Assembly (NCBI GenBank): GCA_002690865.1
Contig: NZGG01000024.1
Span: forward strand, 124,001 to 188,000
Reading direction: 5' to 3'
Length of the DNA: 64,000 bases
Origin: Gammaproteobacteria bacterium
GTDB taxonomy: Bacteria > Pseudomonadota > Gammaproteobacteria > Pseudomonadales > Azotimanducaceae
Shown here: piece after piece, positions 20,201 through 27,065 of the stretch
How the letters are laid out: every line of letters starts with the position of its first letter
Position numbering within the stretch: position 1 is the first letter of the stretch
Made by a program: the position numbers and the translations under genes
The notes under the pieces: generated by a model
Told to the model about the DNA's origin: nothing
What the model saw: only the letters and a program-made list of their open reading frames with translations
The model's database searches: none

Positions 20201-20516
20201 TCGATACAAGATCCATTTTTGCACCCCAAATAAACTCGAGTACGACATCCGATCTACCCGCCGCTGAAATTGAGTGCATTTTCCGCAGCCCATTTATCGT
20301 TCCAACGCGCTGTTCAATACGACGTGTGATCTGTTCCTCTACTTCGGAAGGTGCAGCACCATCAAAATCTGTCCTAATAGTAAGTGTTGGATAACTTAGC
20401 TCTGGAAGCAAATTAAGGCCTAAACGATCTAAGGAGATCGAGCCAAATAATACTATCGCTGAAACCGCCATAGCGACGGTCACTGGCCGCCTAATAGATC
20501 CTGAAATTATTCCCAT
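17274..20516 (-). CDS. RND efflux permease, first of a tandem pair
   Basis: A 1080-residue RND permease. TM1 follows MGIISGSIRRPVTVAM, TM4 carries GMLMDNAIVVLENI (single Asp) and TM10 VGIVVNNAIVLID. It is longer than most relatives because the cytoplasmic stretch between TM6 and TM7 (around residues 490-570) contains an added hydrophobic segment rich in Leu and Ile (LLLMIIIFLIKKLMVILSFL). It follows the adaptor gene by 16 nt and overlaps the second permease by 4 nt. One adaptor serving two permeases resembles MdtABC/MuxABC systems. No TolC-like gene is in the window. Substrates are unknown. Confidence 0.9.
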   Translation of the reverse strand: MGIISGSIRRPVTVAMAVSAIVLFGSISLDRLGLNLLPELSYPTLTIRTDFDGAAPSEVEEQITRRIEQRVGTINGLRKMHSISAAGRSDVVLEFIWGAKMDLVSIEVREKLDLVNLPLDVARPSLLRLNPNLDPIFRLALTREDTSVDPVYDLQALRRFADDYLKRRLDPVEGVAAVIVGGGYEDEIAVHVDQERLALLGISIQELGQRLQNTNVNLSSGRLVDGTQEYLVRTVNQFSSMKDIGDTIVFRDGPRLLRLRDVAKVKEDHKDRDSIMRVNGREAIEISLYKEGDSNTIAVAENIQERLDDIQKQLPEKFNLVTIYDQSTFISAAIDEVKTAAVIGSILAVLVLFLFLRDLRSTLIITTTIPISVMATFALMDLDDISLNVMSLGGIALAVGMLMDNAIVVLENIWRHREMGEPLKEASSKGASEVSGAVFASTITTIAVFLPLVFVDGIAGQLFKDQAMTVAFALIASLILAFTLIPMLSAIGGRESHYAAASEPHSSSWISRLILPLRLVFVELPRLLLMIIIFLIKKLMVILSFLGRPILDGFDIVYEELAKYYGALLKLSLKHRILTILLAASAFIGSLFLVPTLSLELIPPLSQGEFSIKLETEPGTRLERTDIILRDLQTALNQSDIIDKTYAIAGTGGRLDASSVGGGENIGELNVVMSKGTDIEDEELVMDLFRDNLADIPATEYTISRPQLFSFSTPLEIEVAGTELIEIKRVADQLVAYMKESGIFRDIESSMRAGYPEIQIEFDRERTATFGLSVPQVANLVVDKVKGDVPTEFTWQDKKIDIRVRLDDRDRDSIEDIENMVINPDSERDVRLSAVASVYTDIGPVDIQRVGQQRVALVSANVLDGDLGVAANQVQKMLSIIEHPRGVSSRVGGQNEEMEASFQSLRFALLLALIMVYLVMASLFESLLHPFIIMFTIPLAAVGAIFGLALTGTSISVVVFIGLILLVGIVVNNAIVLIDRVNQLRELGMTKKQAIIEGANQRLRPIMITTLTTILGLLPMAIGMGEASELRTPMAITVIGGLFVSTFLTLIIIPVVYDLIDRKVINRESLDSGAALDSQS

Positions 20517-20532
20517 TCTCGTAGGACCTTCG

Positions 20533-21828
20533 TTATAGGGATACTACACGCACGAGCGCTTTATCGCGCATACCGCTCTGTCCAGTAACTACCACCTGAT
20601 CACCTTCAACCAGCCCATTCAGGACCTCAACCTTGTCCCCCATCACATAACCCAGAACAACTGCCTGCCGAATTGCGCGACCAGACCTGACAACGAAAAC
20701 TGCATTTTCACTCTTCTGTGTTACCACAGCATTTCTTGCAACAAGCACTGCATTTTCTTTGGTATCGTAACGAATGTTTATTCGCGCAAACATTCCTGGT
20801 TTCAACCTATTACCTTTATTTTCAAGAGAAACAGTTACTCTGAAGGTACCAGTACTAGAGTCCACTTCGGGGGAAACACGATCAACGATACCAGTAAACT
20901 CTGAACCTTCTACAGCATCCACTAAAACAACAGCTAGTTGTCCAGTCCTCAGTTTAAGAATTTCTTTCTCCGGCACATTAATTGTTGCTTCTATTACAGC
21001 AGCACGCTTTATTTCAAACGCGAGATCGCTTGGCCTTAGAGTATTTCCAAGTTTAATGTGCCTCATCGTAATAAAGCCTTCAATTGGGGCTCTTATTGTT
21101 GCTTCCTCTAGCTCATATAACTGAAGGTTCAACGATGCCTGCTCCCTCTCAAGGCTAAATAGAGCTTGGTCATAAGCATCCGGCGAGATCATCTTGCTTT
21201 CATATAATGTCTTGGCTCGCTCGTAAGCACGATCAAAACTTTCGATATTCTTTCTCGTTCTAGCGACCTCTAGCTCAAGCTTCCTGGTATCTAATTGGGC
21301 TAAGGGGGTACCAAGCATTACACGATCACCCTCTTCTACAAACAACGCTTTTACGATGCCCTCGGTACGCGCAACCACCGAAGCTTCTTCTTCAGCTCGA
21401 AGCGACGCAGAAGATGAATAGAAAGCATCAACGCGTCCCAATTCAACATTCGCTACCGCAACAGGTAATGGTCGACTCTTTAACTCCGCGCCTTTCTTGG
21501 GAGTGCCTTCTCGCTTCTTATCTTTACCAGCAACCTCTGACTTCTTCAGATTTTTTTCTTCAACCAGAGTCCCTTTACTACTCTCGCTGTAAGACTTGAT
21601 GAATTGCTGAAGAGGTACATCCTCACAAACGATTTCTCGGAGATCTGTTCGTGACAAACCTAGATTTCTAGCTTTGCTAGCGACCGCCTTACGAGATTCT
21701 TTTGCAGCATTACAAATTTGCTCTGAGGGACTCAATTCTATCGCCACCTCATCACCATTGTCTGCGCACCCGACGACCAAATAAATTAGGAACACTCCAC
21801 AAACAACTTTTCCCATTTTCTCGCCCAT
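20533..21828 (-). CDS. RND periplasmic adaptor (membrane fusion) lipoprotein
   Basis: A 431-residue HlyD/AcrA-type adaptor. The lipobox LVVGC puts the lipidated cysteine at residue 21. Residues 22-117 form an unusual N-terminal extension with two further cysteines and a Lys/Glu-rich linker, before the lipoyl half-motif (about 120-160: ASVVARTEGIVKALFVEEGD). An alpha hairpin (about 165-215), second lipoyl half (IRAPIEGFITMRHIKLG), beta-barrel and membrane-proximal domains follow. Start ATG 21828 has AAGG 6 nt upstream. It is the first gene of the efflux operon. The extension is not typical of AcrA and its job is unknown. Confidence 0.88.
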   Translation of the reverse strand: MGEKMGKVVCGVFLIYLVVGCADNGDEVAIELSPSEQICNAAKESRKAVASKARNLGLSRTDLREIVCEDVPLQQFIKSYSESSKGTLVEEKNLKKSEVAGKDKKREGTPKKGAELKSRPLPVAVANVELGRVDAFYSSSASLRAEEEASVVARTEGIVKALFVEEGDRVMLGTPLAQLDTRKLELEVARTRKNIESFDRAYERAKTLYESKMISPDAYDQALFSLEREQASLNLQLYELEEATIRAPIEGFITMRHIKLGNTLRPSDLAFEIKRAAVIEATINVPEKEILKLRTGQLAVVLVDAVEGSEFTGIVDRVSPEVDSSTGTFRVTVSLENKGNRLKPGMFARINIRYDTKENAVLVARNAVVTQKSENAVFVVRSGRAIRQAVVLGYVMGDKVEVLNGLVEGDQVVVTGQSGMRDKALVRVVSL

Positions 21829-21863
21829 TTTGACCTTTTTTACCGACCCAGTGATTATAGATA

Positions 21864-21892
21864 CTCGAATTCGAGCTTCATGGATGATTATA
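21864..21892 (-). promoter_or_regulatory. -10 element and 12-bp palindrome before the RND operon
   Basis: On the minus strand a perfect -10 (TATAAT, 21887-21892) lies about 60 bp before the adaptor start, without a clear -35. Just downstream, at the expected transcript start, is the perfect palindrome CTCGAATTCGAG (21864-21875), well placed for a repressor that blocks initiation. No regulator gene adjoins the operon, so the cognate protein is unknown. Confidence 0.45.
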
Positions 21893-22042
21893 ACGTGAAA
21901 AAGGTGGGTAGCTGGTCAGGATATGGTCAGCAAATTTAGTGTGTTAAGTCAGTCCAAATAATAGCAAAAGTAAATTCCTACCTATCTTACTTAAAAAACG
22001 CTTCTACTAATTACTTTAACTGGAAGGCGCTGATGATCTAAA

Positions 22043-22081
22043 TTAGCGAGCCATACTATTTAGTTAAGTATCACTCGCTAA
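22043..22081 (-). terminator. Hairpin downstream of rubrerythrin
   Basis: TTAGCGAG (22043-22050) pairs with CTCGCTAA (22074-22081). A 2x2 internal loop leads to a second stem, ATACT/AGTAT (22053-22057, 22067-22071), and a 9-nt loop. The structure begins 7 bp past the rubrerythrin stop codon. Only a short T run (TTT) follows on the minus strand, so it may be a weak intrinsic terminator or an mRNA 3'-end stabiliser. Confidence 0.5.
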
Positions 22082-22088
22082 CTAAACG

Positions 22089-22508
22089 CTAATCATCCAG
22101 ACTATCAAAAGCCTTTTGAAAACGATTAGCATGAGAACGCTCGGCTTTCGCAAGTGTTTCCATCCAATCAGCTATCTCATCGAAACCTTCATCTCTCGCG
22201 GTTTTAGCCATTCCCGGGTACATATCTGTATATTCGTGAGTTTCGCCGGCGATTGCTGCCTTGAGATTTTCACCAGTGGGCCCTATCGGTAGACCGGTAG
22301 CAGGATCCCCCACAACTTCGAGGTACTCTAGGTGCCCATGGGCATGCCCAGTCTCTCCCTCCGCAGTCGACCGGAACACAGAGGCGACATCATTGTAACC
22401 TTCCACGTCAGCTTTGTTAGCAAAGTAAAGATAACGCCGATTTGCTTGCGATTCTCCAGCAAATGCCGCTTTTAAGTTATTTTCTGTTTTCGAACCTTTA
22501 AGAGCCAT
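22089..22508 (-). CDS. Rubrerythrin-type ferritin-like diiron protein (no rubredoxin domain)
   Basis: A four-helix diiron protein of 139 residues, a peroxide-scavenging peroxidase in studied relatives. Likely ligands are Glu19, Glu52, His55, Glu89, Glu92, Glu123 and His126, in the ExxH and ExxxE patterns of rubrerythrin (GESQANRR, EGETGHAH, AGETHEYTDMY, AERSHANRF). There is no C-terminal CxxC rubredoxin domain, so electrons must come from a separate donor. ATG 22508 has GGAG at 6 nt; an in-frame TTG at 22520 is less likely. It is divergent from an OxyR-type gene, which suggests peroxide control. Confidence 0.88.
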   Translation of the reverse strand: MALKGSKTENNLKAAFAGESQANRRYLYFANKADVEGYNDVASVFRSTAEGETGHAHGHLEYLEVVGDPATGLPIGPTGENLKAAIAGETHEYTDMYPGMAKTARDEGFDEIADWMETLAKAERSHANRFQKAFDSLDD

Positions 22509-22538
22509 TACAATCTCCAATTGTTTTCACAGGCAAGT

Positions 22539-22579
22539 ATTATACCTAAAATACTATAGGTAAAATTGATTGTTATAAT
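22539..22579. promoter_or_regulatory. Divergent promoters with a LysR/OxyR-type operator
   Basis: The 91-bp gap between rubrerythrin and the OxyR-type gene has a -10 TATAAT for each direction (minus strand 22539-22544; plus strand 22574-22579), and neither has a recognisable -35. Between them lies an inverted repeat, TACCTA-N8-TAGGTA (22543-22562), which also fits the T-N11-A pattern of LysR-type sites. Activator-dependent transcription of rubrerythrin and autoregulation of the regulator are inferred. Confidence 0.55.
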
Positions 22580-22599
22580 TAATATGATAGTCTGCATCT

Positions 22600-23505
22600 A
22601 TGAATTTGCGCGACTTAAGATACTTAGTTTCCCTTGCCGACAAGCAACACTTTGGTCAAGCAGCAAAAGCATGTCATGTCAGCCAACCAACCCTTAGTGC
22701 ACAGATTCGGAAACTGGAACTTGAACTAGGGATTGTTATTTTTGAGCGCAACAACAAATCAGTTGTGATTACGCGTGCAGGCTCAGCTGTAATAGCAAAG
22801 ACAAGAAGGGCTTTAGAACAGATAGATCAGATCACAACGATTGCTAGTGATTATCAGGACCAAATGGTAGGCGACTTCCGTCTCGGAATGATACCCACCA
22901 TAGCACCTTATTTAATACCAGACTTCCTTAACCCCCTCTCTAGAGAGTTTCCTAAGCTGGACTTAATAGTTTCAGAATCTATCACTGCCGAACTAATAAA
23001 TCAGTTGGACAAACATGAAATAGATGCGGCAATCATTGCCACTTCTGTTGCAGAGACTCACCTAAAAACCATCGCCTTATTTGATGAGCCTTTCTGGCTA
23101 GTGCATCCAAGCGACCATCGCTTTTATCATGAGGATGTTATCCCGCTTAGAGAACTTAAAAAGGAGAACCTCCTTTTATTATCAGATGCTCATTGTTTAT
23201 CAGAGCAAGTACGAAAACTCTTGAGTCAACAGGGATCATCAGTTGAGCATGGCTTTCGGGCAACGAGCATGGAAACTCTTTTTCAGCTAGTTAGCAATGG
23301 CAGAGGTTGCACGTTGATACCTGCTCTAGCGCTTTCCGGACCTTATATGACAGGTATGGGCCTCATCGCAAAACCAATAAAAGAAGAGCAAGCGATGAGA
23401 CGTGTTAGTTTAGTGACGCGAAAAAGCTATGCAAACTCTAAATCGCTCGCTAATATTTCTCGCTTAATTAAGGAGAATCTTCCCAACACCGTCCGGATTA
23501 TTTAG
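22600..23505 (+). CDS. oxyR: OxyR-type LysR-family peroxide regulator lacking Cys208
   Basis: A 301-residue LysR-type regulator with a winged-helix domain at 1-60 (MNLRDLRYLVSLADKQHFGQ) and an OxyR-like sensor domain. Numbering coincides with E. coli OxyR: peroxidatic Cys199 is present in DAHCL, but position 208 is Leu, so the Cys199-Cys208 disulfide cannot form. Other cysteines are Cys25 (in the HTH) and Cys237. The downstream FRATSMETL and TLIPALAL match OxyR well. It may work through a single oxidised cysteine, as in Deinococcus OxyR. It is divergent from rubrerythrin. Confidence 0.85.
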   Translation: MNLRDLRYLVSLADKQHFGQAAKACHVSQPTLSAQIRKLELELGIVIFERNNKSVVITRAGSAVIAKTRRALEQIDQITTIASDYQDQMVGDFRLGMIPTIAPYLIPDFLNPLSREFPKLDLIVSESITAELINQLDKHEIDAAIIATSVAETHLKTIALFDEPFWLVHPSDHRFYHEDVIPLRELKKENLLLLSDAHCLSEQVRKLLSQQGSSVEHGFRATSMETLFQLVSNGRGCTLIPALALSGPYMTGMGLIAKPIKEEQAMRRVSLVTRKSYANSKSLANISRLIKENLPNTVRII

Positions 23506-23544
23506 ATAATAATTAATCCTGCCTATCCCAGAGTTAAATGCACC

Positions 23545-24567
23545 TTGTATAAAAAAAATAAAGAACAAGATTATCAAGAGCAAAAAGACCAGATTATCGT
23601 CTGCTCTCTCTATTGCTTTACAGACCTTGATAACCACGAAGAACTGAGGAAACAGCTACTAGCATTACTCAAAAGTGGTGAGGTTAAGGGCAGTTTGCTG
23701 CTAGCTAGCGAGGGCCTTAATGGCACTATAGCAGGATCGCGAGAGAGTATTGATCAATTGATTAAATTCCTAAAGAAAGACAGCAGATTTAGTGAATTAC
23801 AGATAAAGGAATCTAAAGCTAAAAAAGCGCCATTCAACCGAGCCAAGGTAAAATTAAAAAAAGAAATTGTAACGATGGGAATACCCAATATCGATCCGCA
23901 ATATTATGCGGGTGAATATGTTCCGCCTAGCGAGTGGAATGACCTAATTTCTGATCCCAATGTAATGCTAATCGATACACGTAATGAATACGAGATAGAG
24001 GTTGGTTCGTTTACCGGTGCAATAAACCCTCATACAACCTCCTTCAGAGAATTTCCTCTATTCGCTAAATCACTAAATCTACACAAAGACACGAAAGTTG
24101 CAATGTACTGCACAGGCGGAATACGATGTGAGAAATCAACTGCCTACTTTAAGTCCCTAGGTTTTGATCATGTTTATCATTTAAAAGGGGGGATTCTAAA
24201 ATATCTGGAGGAAATACCAGAGACTGATTCCCTCTGGAAAGGGGAATGCTTTGTCTTTGATGATAGGGTGACGGTCAATCACCAACTTGGTCAAGGCCAA
24301 TATGATCAATGTCATGCCTGTCGTAGCCCTATTTCGGAAAAAGACAGAGATTCACCTTATTTCTCCAAAGGAATTAGCTGTCATCGCTGTTATAAGAACC
24401 TAACTAATAAGCGCAGACAGCGTTTAGAAGAGCGGGAAAAACAGGTGAAGCTTGCAAAAAAAAGAGGCGAAACACACATCGGCAGTGATGTATCTGAGAT
24501 GAACCGCCTACATAGAGATAAAAAACTAAAAGAAAAAGAGAAACAACGAAAAAACCCCATTGAATAA
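23545..24567 (+). CDS. trhO: tRNA uridine 5-oxyacetic acid/5-hydroxylation rhodanese
   Basis: TrhO (YceA) family, 340 residues, which hydroxylates U34 of some tRNAs in an oxygen-dependent way to start mo5U/cmo5U formation. The N-terminal ferredoxin-like domain (LASEGLNGTIAG) is followed by a rhodanese domain with active-site loop YCTGGIRCEKS near residue 190, then a Cys-rich segment (CHACRSP, CHRC) and a long basic, charged tail. The only in-frame start is TTG 23545; a nearby ATG at 23538 is out of frame. It lies 39 nt after oxyR and may be co-transcribed. Confidence 0.9.
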   Translation: MYKKNKEQDYQEQKDQIIVCSLYCFTDLDNHEELRKQLLALLKSGEVKGSLLLASEGLNGTIAGSRESIDQLIKFLKKDSRFSELQIKESKAKKAPFNRAKVKLKKEIVTMGIPNIDPQYYAGEYVPPSEWNDLISDPNVMLIDTRNEYEIEVGSFTGAINPHTTSFREFPLFAKSLNLHKDTKVAMYCTGGIRCEKSTAYFKSLGFDHVYHLKGGILKYLEEIPETDSLWKGECFVFDDRVTVNHQLGQGQYDQCHACRSPISEKDRDSPYFSKGISCHRCYKNLTNKRRQRLEEREKQVKLAKKRGETHIGSDVSEMNRLHRDKKLKEKEKQRKNPIE

Positions 24568-24594
24568 AGCCTACAAGATTGCAAAGATGAAGTG

Positions 24595-25416
24595 ATGGTT
24601 ACTCAATTCCAAGAACGATTTACAGAGATTGTAAGCCTTCCTGATGAAGAAATTAGATTGGATGAAGCAGCCTTAGTAATCGCTGCAGAAATGCAAGATA
24701 ATATTGATATTGAATATTACCTCTCACTAATAGTGAGCCTAAAAAATAAGTTTGAACGAGTTCAAGAAGAATCACTCGAGGTTTCAGTAAGTAATCTCAT
24801 TGAATTTATACACGTTAAAGAGGGGTTTTCAGGCAATATCACAGATTATTATGATCCTGCGAACAGTTATCTAAACCGGGTAATCGATAAGAAAATAGGT
24901 ATACCGATTAGTCTAGCTTTGATCCACATAGCGTTAGGTTCAAGACTTGGGTTACCGGTCCACGGAATGAACTTCCCTCAACACTTTTTGGTCTGTTATG
25001 CATTGGAGGAGCCAGTTATTGTGGACCCTTTTTCAGGACGAGTTCTCAGCAAAGCGGATTGTACTAAATTGCTTAGGCAGCACCTAGGATCAAAAGCAAT
25101 TCTCGAAGATGAATATTTTGCCCACGCCAGTAAGCGCGACATTCTCGTCCGTTTATTGGATAACCTCAAGAAGATTTTCTGGCGAAAGAAAGCGTGGGTT
25201 CAAAGCAAATTCTGTATTGATAGCCAGCTCATGCTAATACCTAATGCCACAGAGTTTAGCGTGCAGCTTGGGGCCATTTACGAAATGCAAGGGAATGTGG
25301 AACTGGCTCAACACACGTACACGGAAGTGTTGTATCGATCAACAGATAAACATTTAAGAAAGCAGATCAGTAAACGACTCTTAACTTTAGAACCCAGGAA
25401 CAGAACACTGCACTAG
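24595..25416 (+). CDS. SirB1-family transglutaminase-like/TPR protein
   Basis: About 273 residues. The N-terminal SirB1 transglutaminase-like core includes YYDPANSYLNRVIDKKIGIP, LGLPVHGMNFPQHFLV and VDPFSGRVL. Two C-terminal TPR-like helices cover about residues 200-265. In gammaproteobacteria the family usually sits beside prmC/kdsA and its biochemical role is unsettled; here it follows trhO by 27 nt. A GTG one codon upstream (24592) is an alternative start. Protease activity is not established for the family. Confidence 0.82.
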   Translation: MVTQFQERFTEIVSLPDEEIRLDEAALVIAAEMQDNIDIEYYLSLIVSLKNKFERVQEESLEVSVSNLIEFIHVKEGFSGNITDYYDPANSYLNRVIDKKIGIPISLALIHIALGSRLGLPVHGMNFPQHFLVCYALEEPVIVDPFSGRVLSKADCTKLLRQHLGSKAILEDEYFAHASKRDILVRLLDNLKKIFWRKKAWVQSKFCIDSQLMLIPNATEFSVQLGAIYEMQGNVELAQHTYTEVLYRSTDKHLRKQISKRLLTLEPRNRTLH

Positions 25417-25429
25417 CTGCACCCTCTTA

Positions 25430-26632
25430 CTATCTGGATTGCACTATGACACCAGCAACAATCAAATCCCTTATATTATTATCACTGAAACCGAAATCTT
25501 TAAGAATCTGTTCACTATGTTCACCAATTGCAGGTCCTTCAGCTGGCTGTCTTTTCTCAAAACCCTCAATATCGATAGGATTACTAACCGTCCATCTGTA
25601 ATCAGGTAATTCAGAATTAGTCCTGACTAGAACCCCATTCTCTATAAGATGTGCATCGCACACGACGTCACCAGCTCTTTCTACAGCAGAATAAGCAAGC
25701 CCATATTCATTCAGCCTCCAACATAAATCTTTGAGATTATATTCACGTATAGCTGATGAAATTCGTGATTCTAAATCAGGTGTGTACGCGTGCCAATCTG
25801 TAATATCTACGAACTCTGGGTCCTTGAGCCACTCCTTGTGACCTAATGCTTTTACAAGACTAGACCACTCTTTTTTTAAATTTGTAATTATCAGCACCAC
25901 ACTTTCATCATCGCGTGTTCGATAAAGATTAGATAGTGAACTCCCAATGCGAGTAGCCTTCCCCAAAGCAGCGTCACAATCATACCCAGCTATTGCTCGC
26001 TGCAAGGCTACACCATTTGCGTAACAACCACTCGCAACAAGAGATGTAGATACAAAGTTACCTTCCCCTGTCTTTTCCCTATGATACAAAGCCATCATAA
26101 CTGCACTCGAAAGAGCAAGAGCGGTTACATGATCTCCAACACCAGTAGCTGGAGGCGCAGTCTCCCCTCGCAAGAATCTCATCGCGGCTAGGATCCCAGT
26201 ACGCGCCCACCATCCGACCATATCAAAACCGCGCTGATCCCGATCCGGCCCTTTCCTGCCATATCCAGATACATGAGCGTATATTAATTTCGGATTAGTC
26301 TTTCGAAGAGTTTCGTATTCGAGTTCAAACTGCTCCATTTCACGGTCCAGGAAATTAGTTAGCAAGACGTCAGAACTTCTTACTAATTGATGGAGAACAT
26401 CCTTTCCAGCAGCCTTACTAAGATCTAAGCAAATCCCTTTTTTGTTGCGCGAATTTAGCAATCGGTAGTACTCTGTTTCGCCGTTGCCATCAGAAAGATG
26501 GCGATCATCTCCAGTGGGCGCTTCGATCTTAATAACATCAGCCCCAAAATCAGAAAGTATTGTCGCCACGGCCGGGGCAGCACCGTAAGATGCTAGTTCG
26601 ATCACCTTTATCCCATCAAGAATATATGTCAT
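25430..26632 (-). CDS. CaiB/BaiF family III CoA-transferase
   Basis: A 400-residue type III CoA-transferase that moves CoA between carboxylic acids through an aspartyl-CoA intermediate. It opens LDGIKVIELASYGAAPA, has YAHVSGYGRKGPDRDQRGFD, and carries the predicted nucleophile Asp167 in GVGDHVTAL (Asp169 in formyl-CoA transferase). ATG 26632 is preferred over an in-frame GTG at 26641. Substrates are unknown; related members act in carnitine, bile-acid or aromatic acid catabolism. It ends 13 nt from the convergent SirB1 gene. Confidence 0.88.
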   Translation of the reverse strand: MTYILDGIKVIELASYGAAPAVATILSDFGADVIKIEAPTGDDRHLSDGNGETEYYRLLNSRNKKGICLDLSKAAGKDVLHQLVRSSDVLLTNFLDREMEQFELEYETLRKTNPKLIYAHVSGYGRKGPDRDQRGFDMVGWWARTGILAAMRFLRGETAPPATGVGDHVTALALSSAVMMALYHREKTGEGNFVSTSLVASGCYANGVALQRAIAGYDCDAALGKATRIGSSLSNLYRTRDDESVVLIITNLKKEWSSLVKALGHKEWLKDPEFVDITDWHAYTPDLESRISSAIREYNLKDLCWRLNEYGLAYSAVERAGDVVCDAHLIENGVLVRTNSELPDYRWTVSNPIDIEGFEKRQPAEGPAIGEHSEQILKDFGFSDNNIRDLIVAGVIVQSR

Positions 26633-26695
26633 ACCAAGCACCTAATTACTCACGCGATTAAAGGATACCGGATTACTTTAGATTCATGAAATAAA

Positions 26696-26824
26696 CTAAT
26701 GTTTCGGAACGCCTGTGTGCGCAGTGAGAAACTTATTATGCGTCGATACGCCATTCTTACGAAAATCATTATTCTTAGGCACCAGATGCACTTTATCCAT
26801 TCCTGTTAAGTCATTACGGTCCAT
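26696..26824 (-). CDS. Candidate small protein of 42 residues
   Basis: An ATG-started ORF in the gap upstream of the CoA-transferase and on the same strand, ending 63 nt before its start. GGAGAG lies about 11 nt upstream of the ATG, or about 5 nt before an in-frame TTG three codons earlier. The product is hydrophilic and basic (it contains KVHLVPKNNDFRKNG). No family recognised; it could be a genuine small gene or the remnant of one. Confidence 0.35.
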   Translation of the reverse strand: MDRNDLTGMDKVHLVPKNNDFRKNGVSTHNKFLTAHTGVPKH

Positions 26825-27065
26825 AGTTTTCAATGCTCTCCGTAACAGAGATCAATTATCTGGATTGTGATATCTCAGAAAAGCCTTGTGCAAACTTTGT
26901 AATCAATTTTGCTGGTTCATACATGCGCACATGTCTAACAAATATCAACCGTATATGCTCGTAATTCCTAGCTATCAACCGATTCATTTATAGCGCCTAA
27001 AATACGAATAAGTTATCCTTACAACCTCTGTCTTATAGGCCCGGGAAATCCTTACAAAGGCAATT
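26825..27065. other. Non-coding gap before pckG
   Basis: AT-rich sequence with stops in all frames read and no convincing promoter, hairpin or RNA gene. It must contain the pckG promoter, since the preceding genes are on the other strand. A TAAAAT at 26998-27003 is the only -10-like element I would note, and it has no good -35. Confidence 0.4.
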
